Shown here in pieces: positions 27,101-34,544 of a stretch of DNA of 64,000 nt. The stretch comes from Ereboglobus luteus (GTDB lineage: Bacteria; Verrucomicrobiota; Verrucomicrobiia; Opitutales; Opitutaceae): NCBI RefSeq assembly GCF_003096195.1, contig NZ_CP023004.1, positions 2,584,501 through 2,648,500 of the forward strand, read 5' to 3'. Position 1 is the stretch's first letter, and each line of letters starts with the position of its first letter. Under the pieces are notes generated by a model. It saw only the letters and a list, made by a program, of their open reading frames with translations, made no database searches and had not been told where the DNA came from. Position numbers and translations under genes: made by a program.

Positions 27101-28301
27101 TAAGTTTTTCGGGATAGGCCGCGGTTGTGGCGCGGACCTGCCCATGCGTGGCGACGACGCCCGCCTTGGCGGGGAAATTGTCGATCGGGAAGGCGGCGCG
27201 GGAGTTTTCCCCGGGAGCGAGAAGTTCGATTTCGGAAAGTTGGAAAACATGCTCCTTCACCACGCCGCGATGCACGCGCTCGGTGGGTTTTTTGCTTTGA
27301 TAGCGGACAACCCTCCAAAACTTGGCCCGGCGCGGTTCAAAGGATGCGGAGGTGTCGGACTGGTGAAATTTGAGCTCGCACACCTTTTCGAAATTCACGC
27401 CGTCGTCGGACGCTTCGAGAAAGATGTTTAGCGGAAGTTCATAAATCCAATAAACCTCTGTGAAAATTCCCGCGGCTTCAAACGGCTCGGCGAACTCGAG
27501 CGTGACGCCTGCAAATTGATCGGGGCTTTTTTTCTCGTAGGAGAAGCCGACGCGCTTGTCATCCGCCATGCCGTCAAAAAGGCGGACGAGGCCTCCCTCG
27601 CCGTCGCTGGAGCGCTTGGGCAGCCCGCCTGGGCCGGGACGGAATTCGCGCTGACCGCTGGTGGCCTTTGTGTATTCGTTTGATGGATACACGCGTTGAA
27701 GGACGCCCGGTTTGTGCATGGCGAGGAGGGCGGGGCGCTTGGCGGGCCATGCGAGGACGGCGATGTCGCGTGCGAAGTCGAGTTTGCGATCGAGCGCGGG
27801 AAGCGGGATGGTTTGCTCCGCTCCGTTTCCCGTGACGCGGATGGTTTTCATCGACAGCTCCTTCATGGACAGCTCGGGCGTGATCCACGGGCCGCCCGCC
27901 TCGGACCAGCCGTCGCAGTTGTGGATGCCGATGCCCATTCCGTATTTCGAGGCGGTTTCGACGGTGAACTTGAAAGTGTCGAACCACTCCGGCGAGCCGA
28001 AGATGAGCGGCCCCTGAAGCTTGCTGTTGACGGAAAAGATGCGCGCGAAGCCATAGCCCTTGCCGGCCATTTCGCGCAGGTCGTTTTCAATGCCTTCGCG
28101 CGAGACGTTTCCGTTTATCCAGTGCCACCAAGTCTGCGGCTTGGCGAAACCGGAGGGGGCCGCGAAGTCGGCGGTATTGAGCGTGTGCCGCGGAAGATCG
28201 GGGTTGTGGGTGGTGTATTTGTGGAAGTCCATCGACGCGCTTGCGGTGCAGGCAAGCGCGCCGCAGAGAAGCATGCCGGCGGCGAGCGCGTGTGTTTTCA
28301 T
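24165..28301 (-). CDS. GH106-like alpha-L-rhamnosidase with a LamG-like insert
   Basis: The 1378-aa secreted protein starts at the ATG at 28301, which overlaps the stop of the upstream esterase gene as ATGA and opens a signal peptide (ending ACTASAS). The hallmark TWWHWINGNVSREGI near residue 55 and HNCDGWSEAGGPWITPE match GH106 proteins. Its C-terminal part has a LamG-like region (YKNNTPALYINGKQVA) and then a galactose-binding-type beta sandwich (VNGKRAGTLWRPPYKLDI, ANTWVNR). GH106 enzymes remove alpha-L-rhamnose, for example from rhamnogalacturonans. A second, shorter GH106 lies at 39000-41921 without the LamG insert, so the two probably act on different linkages. It is the last gene of the four-gene run 32992-24165. 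Confidence 0.85.
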   Translation of the reverse strand: MKTHALAAGMLLCGALACTASASMDFHKYTTHNPDLPRHTLNTADFAAPSGFAKPQTWWHWINGNVSREGIENDLREMAGKGYGFARIFSVNSKLQGPLIFGSPEWFDTFKFTVETASKYGMGIGIHNCDGWSEAGGPWITPELSMKELSMKTIRVTGNGAEQTIPLPALDRKLDFARDIAVLAWPAKRPALLAMHKPGVLQRVYPSNEYTKATSGQREFRPGPGGLPKRSSDGEGGLVRLFDGMADDKRVGFSYEKKSPDQFAGVTLEFAEPFEAAGIFTEVYWIYELPLNIFLEASDDGVNFEKVCELKFHQSDTSASFEPRRAKFWRVVRYQSKKPTERVHRGVVKEHVFQLSEIELLAPGENSRAAFPIDNFPAKAGVVATHGQVRATTAAYPEKLILKPGEIQNLTANTADNGDTLRWRVPDGEWVVMRIGYTTTGKVIHPATPAGRGLEVDKFEPSAVEHHFDSYDRKMIAAAGPLAGKTFSIIETDSWEAGHQNWSENFDRYFREQNGYDILPWLPVYAGECIGSVDTTENFLRDLRRTFSSLVMNNFYGKLGSLARDAGLKYETEPASGIFMRDPMNSYREADFPMTEVWQDAREAGVVAGIRTAFSRETASTAHFYGKQYVTCEALTSRKGNWAETPWIMKGTLDTLLLAGPNVSVFHTYTHQPDERAPGWQMEPWGVSQNRKMPWWPLSKAWFSYIARVQYMLQQGKYAARILHFYSDEIPTTPGSLSTKTAHQYDIINGDGVRDFLRVENGRLLSPGQMRYDVMFISPHTTLRLETLEKLKSLLAAGATIAAGQKPVFNPTLRGGDAAKKRWHALADELFGDGSKAARRLGKGTLHVGHTPDEIIAALKLREPFTCVLDNAADSKDLAWQHREHADGTEWFWVINRDSSAGRSGIMSFRVTGKKASLWHPETGKTEPVPAAIEEEGRTLIPLSLGKLEGVFVIFENKTPSRDTAVKIIANGKEIFPKSVTGGKAVDNTKISGDFTFAVTVSPSGTRKITKASAAGIAPGGGGNENFALYPEQMHIKLNDMKHACAGLSVGKNSIAVFEHGAGYLNSIIVHDHPVAENTRIAVVYKNNTPALYINGKQVAAASKSSGRIVHPPSAVRAQYKGSASNFSIEKSALSASEVVAFMNKTEGITDSRDKTAEPKLFMTNTGKLAAEFLAPGNLEIKKANGSKMVLFEKNVPPPTTISGPFAVTFESKWGAPADTQHFEKLVSWTESPVPGIRHYSGMAVYTKDIELTSREVAANQRVYLEIDQVCEVAEVTVNGKRAGTLWRPPYKLDITDCVRVGKNALQISVANTWVNRCLHDATLPESERLTWANSMQTHYPDPKTIKPTDYYPWKYGPLPSGLIGEARLVFTKLVEEK

Positions 28302-29596
28302 TTGAGGACAGGCGGTGAAAGCGGTTCGCCCACGAAGAGCAGGCCGCAAAGATAAAGGCCGTGCTGTTCATAGGCGGCGTCGGAGAGCCCCGGTTTTTTC
28401 ATGATGGCGGCCTTGTCGATTTTTTCGTCGAGCAATTCGATTCGCACGTGATGCTCGGTGTCCTCGAGCGGCCTGGGAACGAACCACGGCTTGAGCGGGT
28501 GGCGCCCGGGAGTTGAGAAGGCGTCAAACAGGGTGCCGGTTTCCACGATTTTGCCGTCGATGGTGCAGCGAAACTTTCCATTCTCCGCGCCTTTCAATCC
28601 GATGATTCCAAAGCGCGTGCCCTTGAACGAGAACTCGATCGAGGCGCCGGGCTTGAATGTTGACCAGACCGGCGGCGCCATTTGCCCCGCGTGACGGGTC
28701 ACGACATCGGTTGCGGAGAGTTTTTTCCATGCGCCGGATTTTGCGGCATCGGCCGGGATGATGAGTTTTGCGCGCGTCCAATTGTCGGCGCGAAGCGGGG
28801 AGGGCAGGGGGGCGGCCGCGGGGAATCCGGTTTTGAGGAGCGCGGGGAGCGTGCGTTCGAGCGTAACGGCGTAAACGCGGTGACCGGCCCCGGTCGGGTG
28901 TGTTTTGTCCCGGGTGAAAATGATGCGGCCTTCGGAATCGTTTCCATTGGCGTCGGCTTTGACAGAGGCCGGCGCCGAGAAGACGAGCGTGTTTGCGGCA
29001 ACACGGCGCGCCACCTCAACGCCGAAGTGAATCGTCGGAATGCCGTAGTGCGCGGCCACTTTTTCCATGGCAATCGCGCTTTGTTGATAATTGCCGGACT
29101 GGAGCGCGGGCAGTTGCGGTTCCGAAAGTGTGTAAACAAAGCAGATGTCGGTGTCCGGGCTCCGTGTGCGCACCTGGCGAACAATGCCCTCCATCTGCGC
29201 CTCTATGAGCGCGGGAGCGACGCCCCCGTCGTTGACCGCGAATTCAACGAAGAGGAGGTCCGGATTTTTTTCGAGAACATCGCGCTCGAGCCGGCAGGCG
29301 CCGTAGTTGGAGCCGGTGCCGGAAACCGCGGCGAAAATCTCCGTAAACTTGGCGTTCGGAAACGCGCGTCGCAAAATCTCGAGCGTGTGCACGCGCCAGC
29401 CGTTGGCCGCGGTGATGCTGCCGCCGAGAAAGGCCACGCGCACGTTTTGCTTGCGGTTTATTTTTTCCGCTGCGTTGGGGAGCCCGGCGCGGACATTGAG
29501 CTCATTCGCCCCGGGGGCGGATGCCCGGGCTGAATGGGAGACGGGGAAAATTGCCGTGAGCAGGAGCGCGGCAAGGAGCAGGGTGGTGTGTTTCAT
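28298..29596 (-). CDS. Secreted SGNH/GDSL esterase
   Basis: The 432-aa protein has a signal peptide (ending SARAS). SGNH blocks follow in order: block I FLGGSITA with nucleophile Ser60, block II GTGSNYGA, block III VEFAVNDGG with Asn122, and block V D230-K-T-H233. Its ~140-residue C-terminal part looks like a beta sandwich. Family members deacetylate plant or microbial polysaccharides, and rhamnogalacturonan acetylesterases belong to this fold. Its stop overlaps the start of the GH106 gene (ATGA), so the two are translationally coupled. This suggests deacetylation and rhamnose removal on one substrate (inference). Confidence 0.85.
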   Translation of the reverse strand: MKHTTLLLAALLLTAIFPVSHSARASAPGANELNVRAGLPNAAEKINRKQNVRVAFLGGSITAANGWRVHTLEILRRAFPNAKFTEIFAAVSGTGSNYGACRLERDVLEKNPDLLFVEFAVNDGGVAPALIEAQMEGIVRQVRTRSPDTDICFVYTLSEPQLPALQSGNYQQSAIAMEKVAAHYGIPTIHFGVEVARRVAANTLVFSAPASVKADANGNDSEGRIIFTRDKTHPTGAGHRVYAVTLERTLPALLKTGFPAAAPLPSPLRADNWTRAKLIIPADAAKSGAWKKLSATDVVTRHAGQMAPPVWSTFKPGASIEFSFKGTRFGIIGLKGAENGKFRCTIDGKIVETGTLFDAFSTPGRHPLKPWFVPRPLEDTEHHVRIELLDEKIDKAAIMKKPGLSDAAYEQHGLYLCGLLFVGEPLSPPVLK

Positions 29597-29608
29597 GGAG
29601 ATAAAGTG

Positions 29609-31168
29609 TTAGTTGGGCAGAACGCTGGCAAAACTCGTGCCGAGCCGAAATGTGGACGGGCGGACTTCGCCTTTGCCGGTTGTGTTTTCAATGCGAAAGG
29701 AGACGGCGCAACCATAGGCGGCGCGTTTTTGGTTGATGTGCCAGCCGTTGGTGATGTTGGTGCTGCCGGCCGCGGTTATGTTGGCGTAGAAAAAGGGCTC
29801 CTCCCCGGGCAGCGGCTGGTCGAGCGGGAAGGCGCACACGCTGATTGCCGGATGATTGAGGCCGCGCCGCGGGGTTATCCGGGCGACGAGAAGATAATCG
29901 GTGTCGTCCTTGAAGAAGGGTTCTTTCCGGTCGCAGGCGGGCCAGGCGGTTTTTGTGTTCGCGGGCGACCATTCATTGCCGATCGACGCGAGGAGATTGT
30001 TGCCCGCGTCGACGCCGAGCGTGGCGACGGGTTTGCCATCGATGTTGAGAAGCGCGACCCGGGGCGCGGCGCCGGCGGTCTTGCGAAGGGTGAAACTGAT
30101 GTAGCTGGGATGGCGGTCGTTGACGTTGATGGGGCGGGTGATCGCAACGGGCGCCGAGTCCGGGCCCGGTGCTTTCAACCGCGTCTCTTGTATCGATTTT
30201 TTGGATACAAGAGACGCGGGTTTGTAAACGCGCACATAATCCACGGCCATGAAGGTGCCGTCGGCGGCGTCCGAGAGGGGCGACCATTTGTCGCCCCAGG
30301 GGAGGTTGGCAAATATGATGTTCATCCGGTCGCCGGTGTAGCCGCCCATGTAGCTCCAATCGGGCTGGCCGTGGCGGCCGTAGGCGGATTTTTCGCGATC
30401 CGCGGGCCATTGTTTGAGCTTGCCGACGCCCGTGCGCCATTGGTCGCGGTTCGCGGGGTGTTGCTCGCCACGCCAATACTCGACGCCGTCGAGATAATAA
30501 ATCAGTTCGGTTTCGCCGAGCCAGAGTCCCCACGTGTGATAATCCCCGAAGCTGTGAAGGGCGACCTGCCCCTGGGCTATGTCGACGGGTTTGCCTTTTT
30601 CGTCCCTTGCGTAGGCAAATGTTTTCCAGTCGTGCCACGCCTGGTTTCCATTGCCATTGAGCATTCCGGGGAGATCGGGAACCCGCACGTCCTTGCGCGC
30701 CTCGACGATGTCGATTTCGTAGCGGTCTCGAAAGCCGTCCTTGCCCGGGTTGCTGATCGAGGCGAGCCAGAAGGCGTTGTTCACGCCGGGGCATTGTCCG
30801 GATTTGAAACGGGCCTCGATGTAAACATTGGGGCCGAATGTGTCCCGTGTGTAAACGTAGCCGGATGTCCATTTGACTGTGCGTTTGCCGACGGTGCGCG
30901 ACTCCTTGCGCACATGGAGGAGCAACTCGCCGTTTCGGACTTCGAGATTGTCGGGCCCGCGCGCGGTGTCGTGCTTGATCTTGGTTTCGTAGGCCTGCGA
31001 AACCCACACGCGTTCATCAAGCCGCGGTCCGTCAAAGTCGTCGGAAAAAACGAGCGCGAAGTTTTCGCCGAGTGTTTGCGGCGGGGCGGAGAAAAGGACT
31101 GAAAAGCCGAGGGGCTGAAGGGCTGAAATGAGCGCGAGGGCGGCGAGGCGTGTGATTGGGCGAATCAT
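29609..31168 (-). CDS. GH16 family secreted endo-glycanase
   Basis: The 519-aa protein has a signal peptide and a GH16 jelly-roll with the catalytic motif E151-I-D153-I-V-E156 (YEIDIVEAR). It also has typical YVYTRDTFGPNVYIEARFKS and WSYMGGYTGDRMNIIFANLPW segments. The catalytic domain ends near residue 320, followed by a linker (KPASLVSKKSIQETRLK) and a ~190-residue beta-rich C-terminal domain of unknown role. GH16 enzymes cut beta-1,3/1,4 glucans or galactans (laminarin, agar, carrageenan, porphyran types); the exact target cannot be read here. The gene is 12 bp from each neighbour, so it is in the operon. A perfect inverted repeat sits in the linker-coding DNA. Confidence 0.88.
   Translation of the reverse strand: MIRPITRLAALALISALQPLGFSVLFSAPPQTLGENFALVFSDDFDGPRLDERVWVSQAYETKIKHDTARGPDNLEVRNGELLLHVRKESRTVGKRTVKWTSGYVYTRDTFGPNVYIEARFKSGQCPGVNNAFWLASISNPGKDGFRDRYEIDIVEARKDVRVPDLPGMLNGNGNQAWHDWKTFAYARDEKGKPVDIAQGQVALHSFGDYHTWGLWLGETELIYYLDGVEYWRGEQHPANRDQWRTGVGKLKQWPADREKSAYGRHGQPDWSYMGGYTGDRMNIIFANLPWGDKWSPLSDAADGTFMAVDYVRVYKPASLVSKKSIQETRLKAPGPDSAPVAITRPINVNDRHPSYISFTLRKTAGAAPRVALLNIDGKPVATLGVDAGNNLLASIGNEWSPANTKTAWPACDRKEPFFKDDTDYLLVARITPRRGLNHPAISVCAFPLDQPLPGEEPFFYANITAAGSTNITNGWHINQKRAAYGCAVSFRIENTTGKGEVRPSTFRLGTSFASVLPN
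30179..30219. repeat. Perfect 16-bp inverted repeat inside the GH16 gene
   Basis: The arms at 30179-30194 and 30204-30219 are exact reverse complements, with a 9-nt loop (GATTTTTTG). They encode the linker between the catalytic and C-terminal domains (SLVSKKSIQETR). The stem is far stronger than expected inside a coding region. Confidence 0.8.
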
Positions 31169-31180
31169 GGCGGTGTGTTG

Positions 31181-32992
31181 TCAGCGGATTGCGGGTGTCT
31201 GCCATTCGTGTTTTTTCAGTTCCGCGGCGACATGATCATAGAGAGCGCGCGGTTTGAGGTTTTCGTCTACAATGCCCCAACGTCGGTAGCCGTCGAGCCC
31301 GGTGCCGGGATAGCGGCTGGAATAATCGTTGAAGGACCAGAAGGAAAATCCGCATATCCACGGGCGCGCCCTTACGATGGCGAACATTTGGTCGAAGTGG
31401 TCCAGGCGTTCTTGTTCATTTTTCACGCGGTCGGCGCGCAGGCCAAACTCGGTGATGAGCACGGGTTTGTCCGGCCATGCCTCATGAACGGGATCGAGAA
31501 AGGCGGCGGCATCCTCGGGTTTGAAGTAGATGTTGGTGCAGATGAAATCGACGTGGCTCATGCTGAACGTCTCCGGTGGTTGCTGTTTTTCACGGAGTAT
31601 GCGCAGCGGCCTGCCGATGGCGGCAAAGGTGACGGGACGCGTGGTGTCGAGCGACTTGACGAACGCGGACATTTGTTTGGTCCACGCGACACCCTCGGGC
31701 AGCCATGATTCATATTCGTTGCCGACGCTCCACCCGACGACGCTAGGGTGGTTCCATGTGGCTCGAACGAGCGCGCCCATGCCCGCCTTGAAACGGGACT
31801 GCAGTTCCGGTCGCGCAAGATCGGCGGCGGGCGTGCCCCAAATCGGATACTCCGCAATGATGAGCATGCCGTTGCGGTCGGCCCAATCGAGCGTGTGTTT
31901 GCTGACCGGATAGTGCTGGAGGCGCGCGAAAACCAAGCCCGCGTCTTTCATGAGCTGAAGGCTATGGGCGACGGCTTCGGGGGCGATGACTCCGTCAATC
32001 GTGTTTTTCTCGCGCGTGCGATTGCCGCCCGCGAGACGGACGGGCTCGCCGTTCAGCAAGAATTGTCCGTTGGCGATGCGGATTTCGCGGATGCCGAACG
32101 CGTCCGTGCGCGTGTGTCTGGAGGATGGCGTGCGGACGGTGACGCGGCTTTCGTAGAGCTTGGGATTGGCGGGGGTCCAGCGGGTGATGTTTTTGAGCGT
32201 GAACTCAGCCGTCGTCCTGCCGTGGAGCGTCCGGGTTGCGATTGGTTTTTCGGGATTCTCGGGATCAATGATATCAATATTAATGACGGCGTCCTTGGGC
32301 AGTTTTTCGATGCCGGGCCACAAGGTGATCGCGACGCGGGCGGTGGTGGGGCTTGTTGGCGCGGCCTCGATTTTTTGCATGTCAATGCGCGCGGCGGGAA
32401 GCGATTCCAGTCTTACGGAACCGAGGATGCCGCCGTAGTTGATCCATGGATACAACTGGTCGTTGGCGCGTTTGCCGGTGCGCGAGCCGGGGATCGTGTT
32501 TTCGTTCCAGGAGTTGTCCACGGCGACCACCAGATAGTTTTGTTTGCCGGGCTCGATGGCGGCGGTGGCGTCGATGGCAACGGGAATCCCCACGCTGTCA
32601 TGCGCGCCCATATCGCGGCCGTTGAGCCAGACGCGGCATCGTTCGCCGATGGCTTCGAATGTGATTCGCCATTCGGTGTCGCCGGAGCCGGGCGCGACGG
32701 GAACAAAGGAGCGGCGATACCACATGACACCGGTGTATTCGCCGAAGCGGGCGTCGTTTGTCCAGCAATGCGGCGAGCTGGCGAAGTCCCATCCATTTGC
32801 GGTGGCGGGCTTGGCACGGTTCCAGTCGGCGGGCGGTTTGTGCCAGTCGAGTTGCTCGCCCCGGCGCATGGGATCCATGGCGAGAAACCAGCCCGCGCCG
32901 TCCAGCGACTGAACGGTTGCCGCTGATAAAGTGAAAAAAACAAACGGCGACAAGAGGAGCGATAGTAAGAGGCGTAGTGTGGGATGTGTCAT
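31181..32992 (-). CDS. GH2 family secreted beta-glycosidase
   Basis: The frame extends upstream to 33226 through a REP element, but the real start is the ATG at 32992, which gives a signal peptide (MTHPTLRLLLSLLLSPFVFF). The 603-aa product has the GH2 order of sugar-binding, immunoglobulin-like and TIM-barrel domains. Acid/base Glu426 lies in VVGWSVGNEYESW and the nucleophile Glu515 in VLITEFG. It is shorter than classical beta-galactosidases (~1000 aa) and close to beta-glucuronidase/mannosidase length, so the sugar is uncertain among galactose, glucuronate and others. It heads a four-gene run (GH2, GH16, SGNH esterase, GH106), each 12 bp or less apart. Confidence 0.88.
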   Translation of the reverse strand: MTHPTLRLLLSLLLSPFVFFTLSAATVQSLDGAGWFLAMDPMRRGEQLDWHKPPADWNRAKPATANGWDFASSPHCWTNDARFGEYTGVMWYRRSFVPVAPGSGDTEWRITFEAIGERCRVWLNGRDMGAHDSVGIPVAIDATAAIEPGKQNYLVVAVDNSWNENTIPGSRTGKRANDQLYPWINYGGILGSVRLESLPAARIDMQKIEAAPTSPTTARVAITLWPGIEKLPKDAVINIDIIDPENPEKPIATRTLHGRTTAEFTLKNITRWTPANPKLYESRVTVRTPSSRHTRTDAFGIREIRIANGQFLLNGEPVRLAGGNRTREKNTIDGVIAPEAVAHSLQLMKDAGLVFARLQHYPVSKHTLDWADRNGMLIIAEYPIWGTPAADLARPELQSRFKAGMGALVRATWNHPSVVGWSVGNEYESWLPEGVAWTKQMSAFVKSLDTTRPVTFAAIGRPLRILREKQQPPETFSMSHVDFICTNIYFKPEDAAAFLDPVHEAWPDKPVLITEFGLRADRVKNEQERLDHFDQMFAIVRARPWICGFSFWSFNDYSSRYPGTGLDGYRRWGIVDENLKPRALYDHVAAELKKHEWQTPAIR

Positions 32993-33034
32993 GATATGAA
33001 GTGGGTTTAATTCAAAGTGATGTTGGCGAGGCGC

Positions 33035-33200
33035 GCGTGCGCAAGGAGGGGCGGCGTCCCCGCCGCCCGACGCGTGCAACGCGCGCGCCCGTTTCGCATA
33101 TTGGGCAACGAATAACTCAAGCGATTCGATTGCCCGCCGGTTAGCGGCGAGGCTTGCGCCTCGTCCGGCGGCGGGGACGCCGCCGCTCCTTGCGCATGCG
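33035..33200. repeat. REP/BIME-like element 3
   Basis: A ~166-bp copy, nearly identical to element 4 and in the orientation of element 1. Left end GCGCAAGGAGGGGCGGCG, right end CCGCCGCTCCTTGCGC. It starts 42 bp before the GH2 start and ends 22 bp after the stop of the gene at 33223. Confidence 0.85.
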
Positions 33201-33222
33201 TCGGTTTGTTCACTTGGTTGTT

Positions 33223-34323
33223 TCATTTTGGCGGGGGACGGTGGAGCGGGATGGCTACGTTAAATGTTTCGCCGCCTCCGGGTTGCTTGTCGATTGACGC
33301 GGCGCAGAAGAGCACCGCGGGTTCGCCGTGATGAAGCCAGACTTGGGGGCGCTCAAGCGCATGCAGCGAAACGCGAACCCCGGCGGTTGTGGTGTATTCG
33401 GTTTTGCTGACGAGCGTGTTTTGGGCGGGATTCCACTCAATGCCGTCCGCTGACTCCATGAGGGCGAGCGAGCGGCCCGCGCCGGTGAAGAAACCTTTCA
33501 TGTCCTTCACGACTGCCATGTATTTGTTTTCCTGAAGCCAGATGCACGGATCCTCGGCGGGAAAATCGACGTCGGTTTTGGTGAAGACGGGCGCGTCAAT
33601 TTTAGTGAAGGGACCGGCGGGATCGCGGCTCGTGGCGACGACATGGGTGACGGGGCCGCCGAAGGGCAGGGCGCGCTGTTTGGCGACGGCCTTGTAGATC
33701 ATGAGAAAGCTGCCGTCGGGCCGGCGTGTGACCGAGGGATTGGCGCAGCACAACGCATCGTGGAAACCGTCAGTCGTGTCGATGAGCGGCTTGTCGAACC
33801 TGCGCCACGGACCGTCCGGCGAGTCGGCAACGGCAACGCCGATGCGCTGGTTGTTGCGATGAGTAAAATTGAGCCCCTTGGTGGGACGGCGGTCCCCGCG
33901 GTTTCCCATGTAGTAAAGATAATATCGCCCGCCGGACTCCATGACCGCGGGATTGTGCGTGCAGTGGCCGTCCCAGAAATCAGGGCCACGCGGAGGCAGG
34001 GCGACATCGACAGGGAGATAGGGACCGAACGGATCGTCGGCAACCGCATGCGCGACTTCGCTGTGAGTGACCCATGCGAAGAATCCTTCCGATGCGCGCC
34101 AGCGCGAGTAGTAAAGGTGGCAGCGGCCATCGCGACCGCGCACCATCGTTCCGCACCAGACATGATAACCGGGCTCGCGAAAAATGGCGCGCTCCGGGAC
34201 GGGTTGAATCCAACGCGCGAGGTCGATCGCATTGGCTGGCGCCGAACCAATGGCGGGCAGTCGCGTCATGATCAGGGAAGCCGCGCCAGCGGAGGCGATG
34301 TGAATGAATTGGCGGCGATTCAT
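33223..34323 (-). CDS. GH43/GH117-like five-bladed propeller glycosidase, Tat-type signal
   Basis: The 366-aa protein begins MNRRQFIHIASAGAA, a twin-arginine-type signal. Its body shows repeated propeller strands (VMESGGRYYLYYMGN, GRCHLYYSRW, DPCIWLQENKYMAVVKDM) typical of the GH43/GH62/GH117 superfamily. The HCTHNPAVM and ANPSVTRR segments occupy places where catalytic or metal residues usually lie. These enzymes release arabinose, galactose or anhydro-sugars; I cannot choose. Its ATG overlaps the stop of the 74-aa lipoprotein-like gene (ATGA), so it is translationally coupled to that gene and to the toroid gene before it. Tat export suggests folding with a cofactor or metal before export. 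Confidence 0.75.
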   Translation of the reverse strand: MNRRQFIHIASAGAASLIMTRLPAIGSAPANAIDLARWIQPVPERAIFREPGYHVWCGTMVRGRDGRCHLYYSRWRASEGFFAWVTHSEVAHAVADDPFGPYLPVDVALPPRGPDFWDGHCTHNPAVMESGGRYYLYYMGNRGDRRPTKGLNFTHRNNQRIGVAVADSPDGPWRRFDKPLIDTTDGFHDALCCANPSVTRRPDGSFLMIYKAVAKQRALPFGGPVTHVVATSRDPAGPFTKIDAPVFTKTDVDFPAEDPCIWLQENKYMAVVKDMKGFFTGAGRSLALMESADGIEWNPAQNTLVSKTEYTTTAGVRVSLHALERPQVWLHHGEPAVLFCAASIDKQPGGGETFNVAIPLHRPPPK

Positions 34324-34544
34324 GGCGCGGATACACTGAATTCAAGAACATGCGACTTGGCGCGACCAAGGCCTTGAACGACAATTTTATCCTCATGCAA
34401 ATCGTCGGTCGGTTTTTTTATCTGCTCAAGTATGCGCAGGGCGGAGTTGTTCGATTTTCCACTGAGACACGAACCCAGCATTGCGGCGGCCCCCAGCCCA
34501 AACACGCAGAAGCGCGAAAAATAGCGAAGACCGATGAGGCTCAT
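34320..34544 (-). CDS. Small lipoprotein-like protein, 74 aa, coupled on both sides
   Basis: A short frame starts at the ATG at 34544, overlapping the corrected stop of the toroid gene (ATGA), and its own TGA overlaps the ATG of the next gene (ATGA). The protein begins MSLIGLRYFSRFCVFGLGAA and has a lipobox-like LGSC at residues 26-29. A hydrophilic ~45-residue tail follows (KKPTDDLHEDKIVVQGLG). The double overlap is strong evidence that it is translated. I recognise no family. A small outer-membrane lipoprotein tethering or assisting the neighbouring enzymes is possible (inference). Confidence 0.6.
   Translation of the reverse strand: MSLIGLRYFSRFCVFGLGAAAMLGSCLSGKSNNSALRILEQIKKPTDDLHEDKIVVQGLGRAKSHVLEFSVSAP

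Noticed and set aside
32993-33226. N-terminal extension of the GH2 protein
   Set aside because: It translates REP element 3 and would hide the signal peptide. The same kind of extension for the RAYT gene (23978-24154) is rejected for the same reason.
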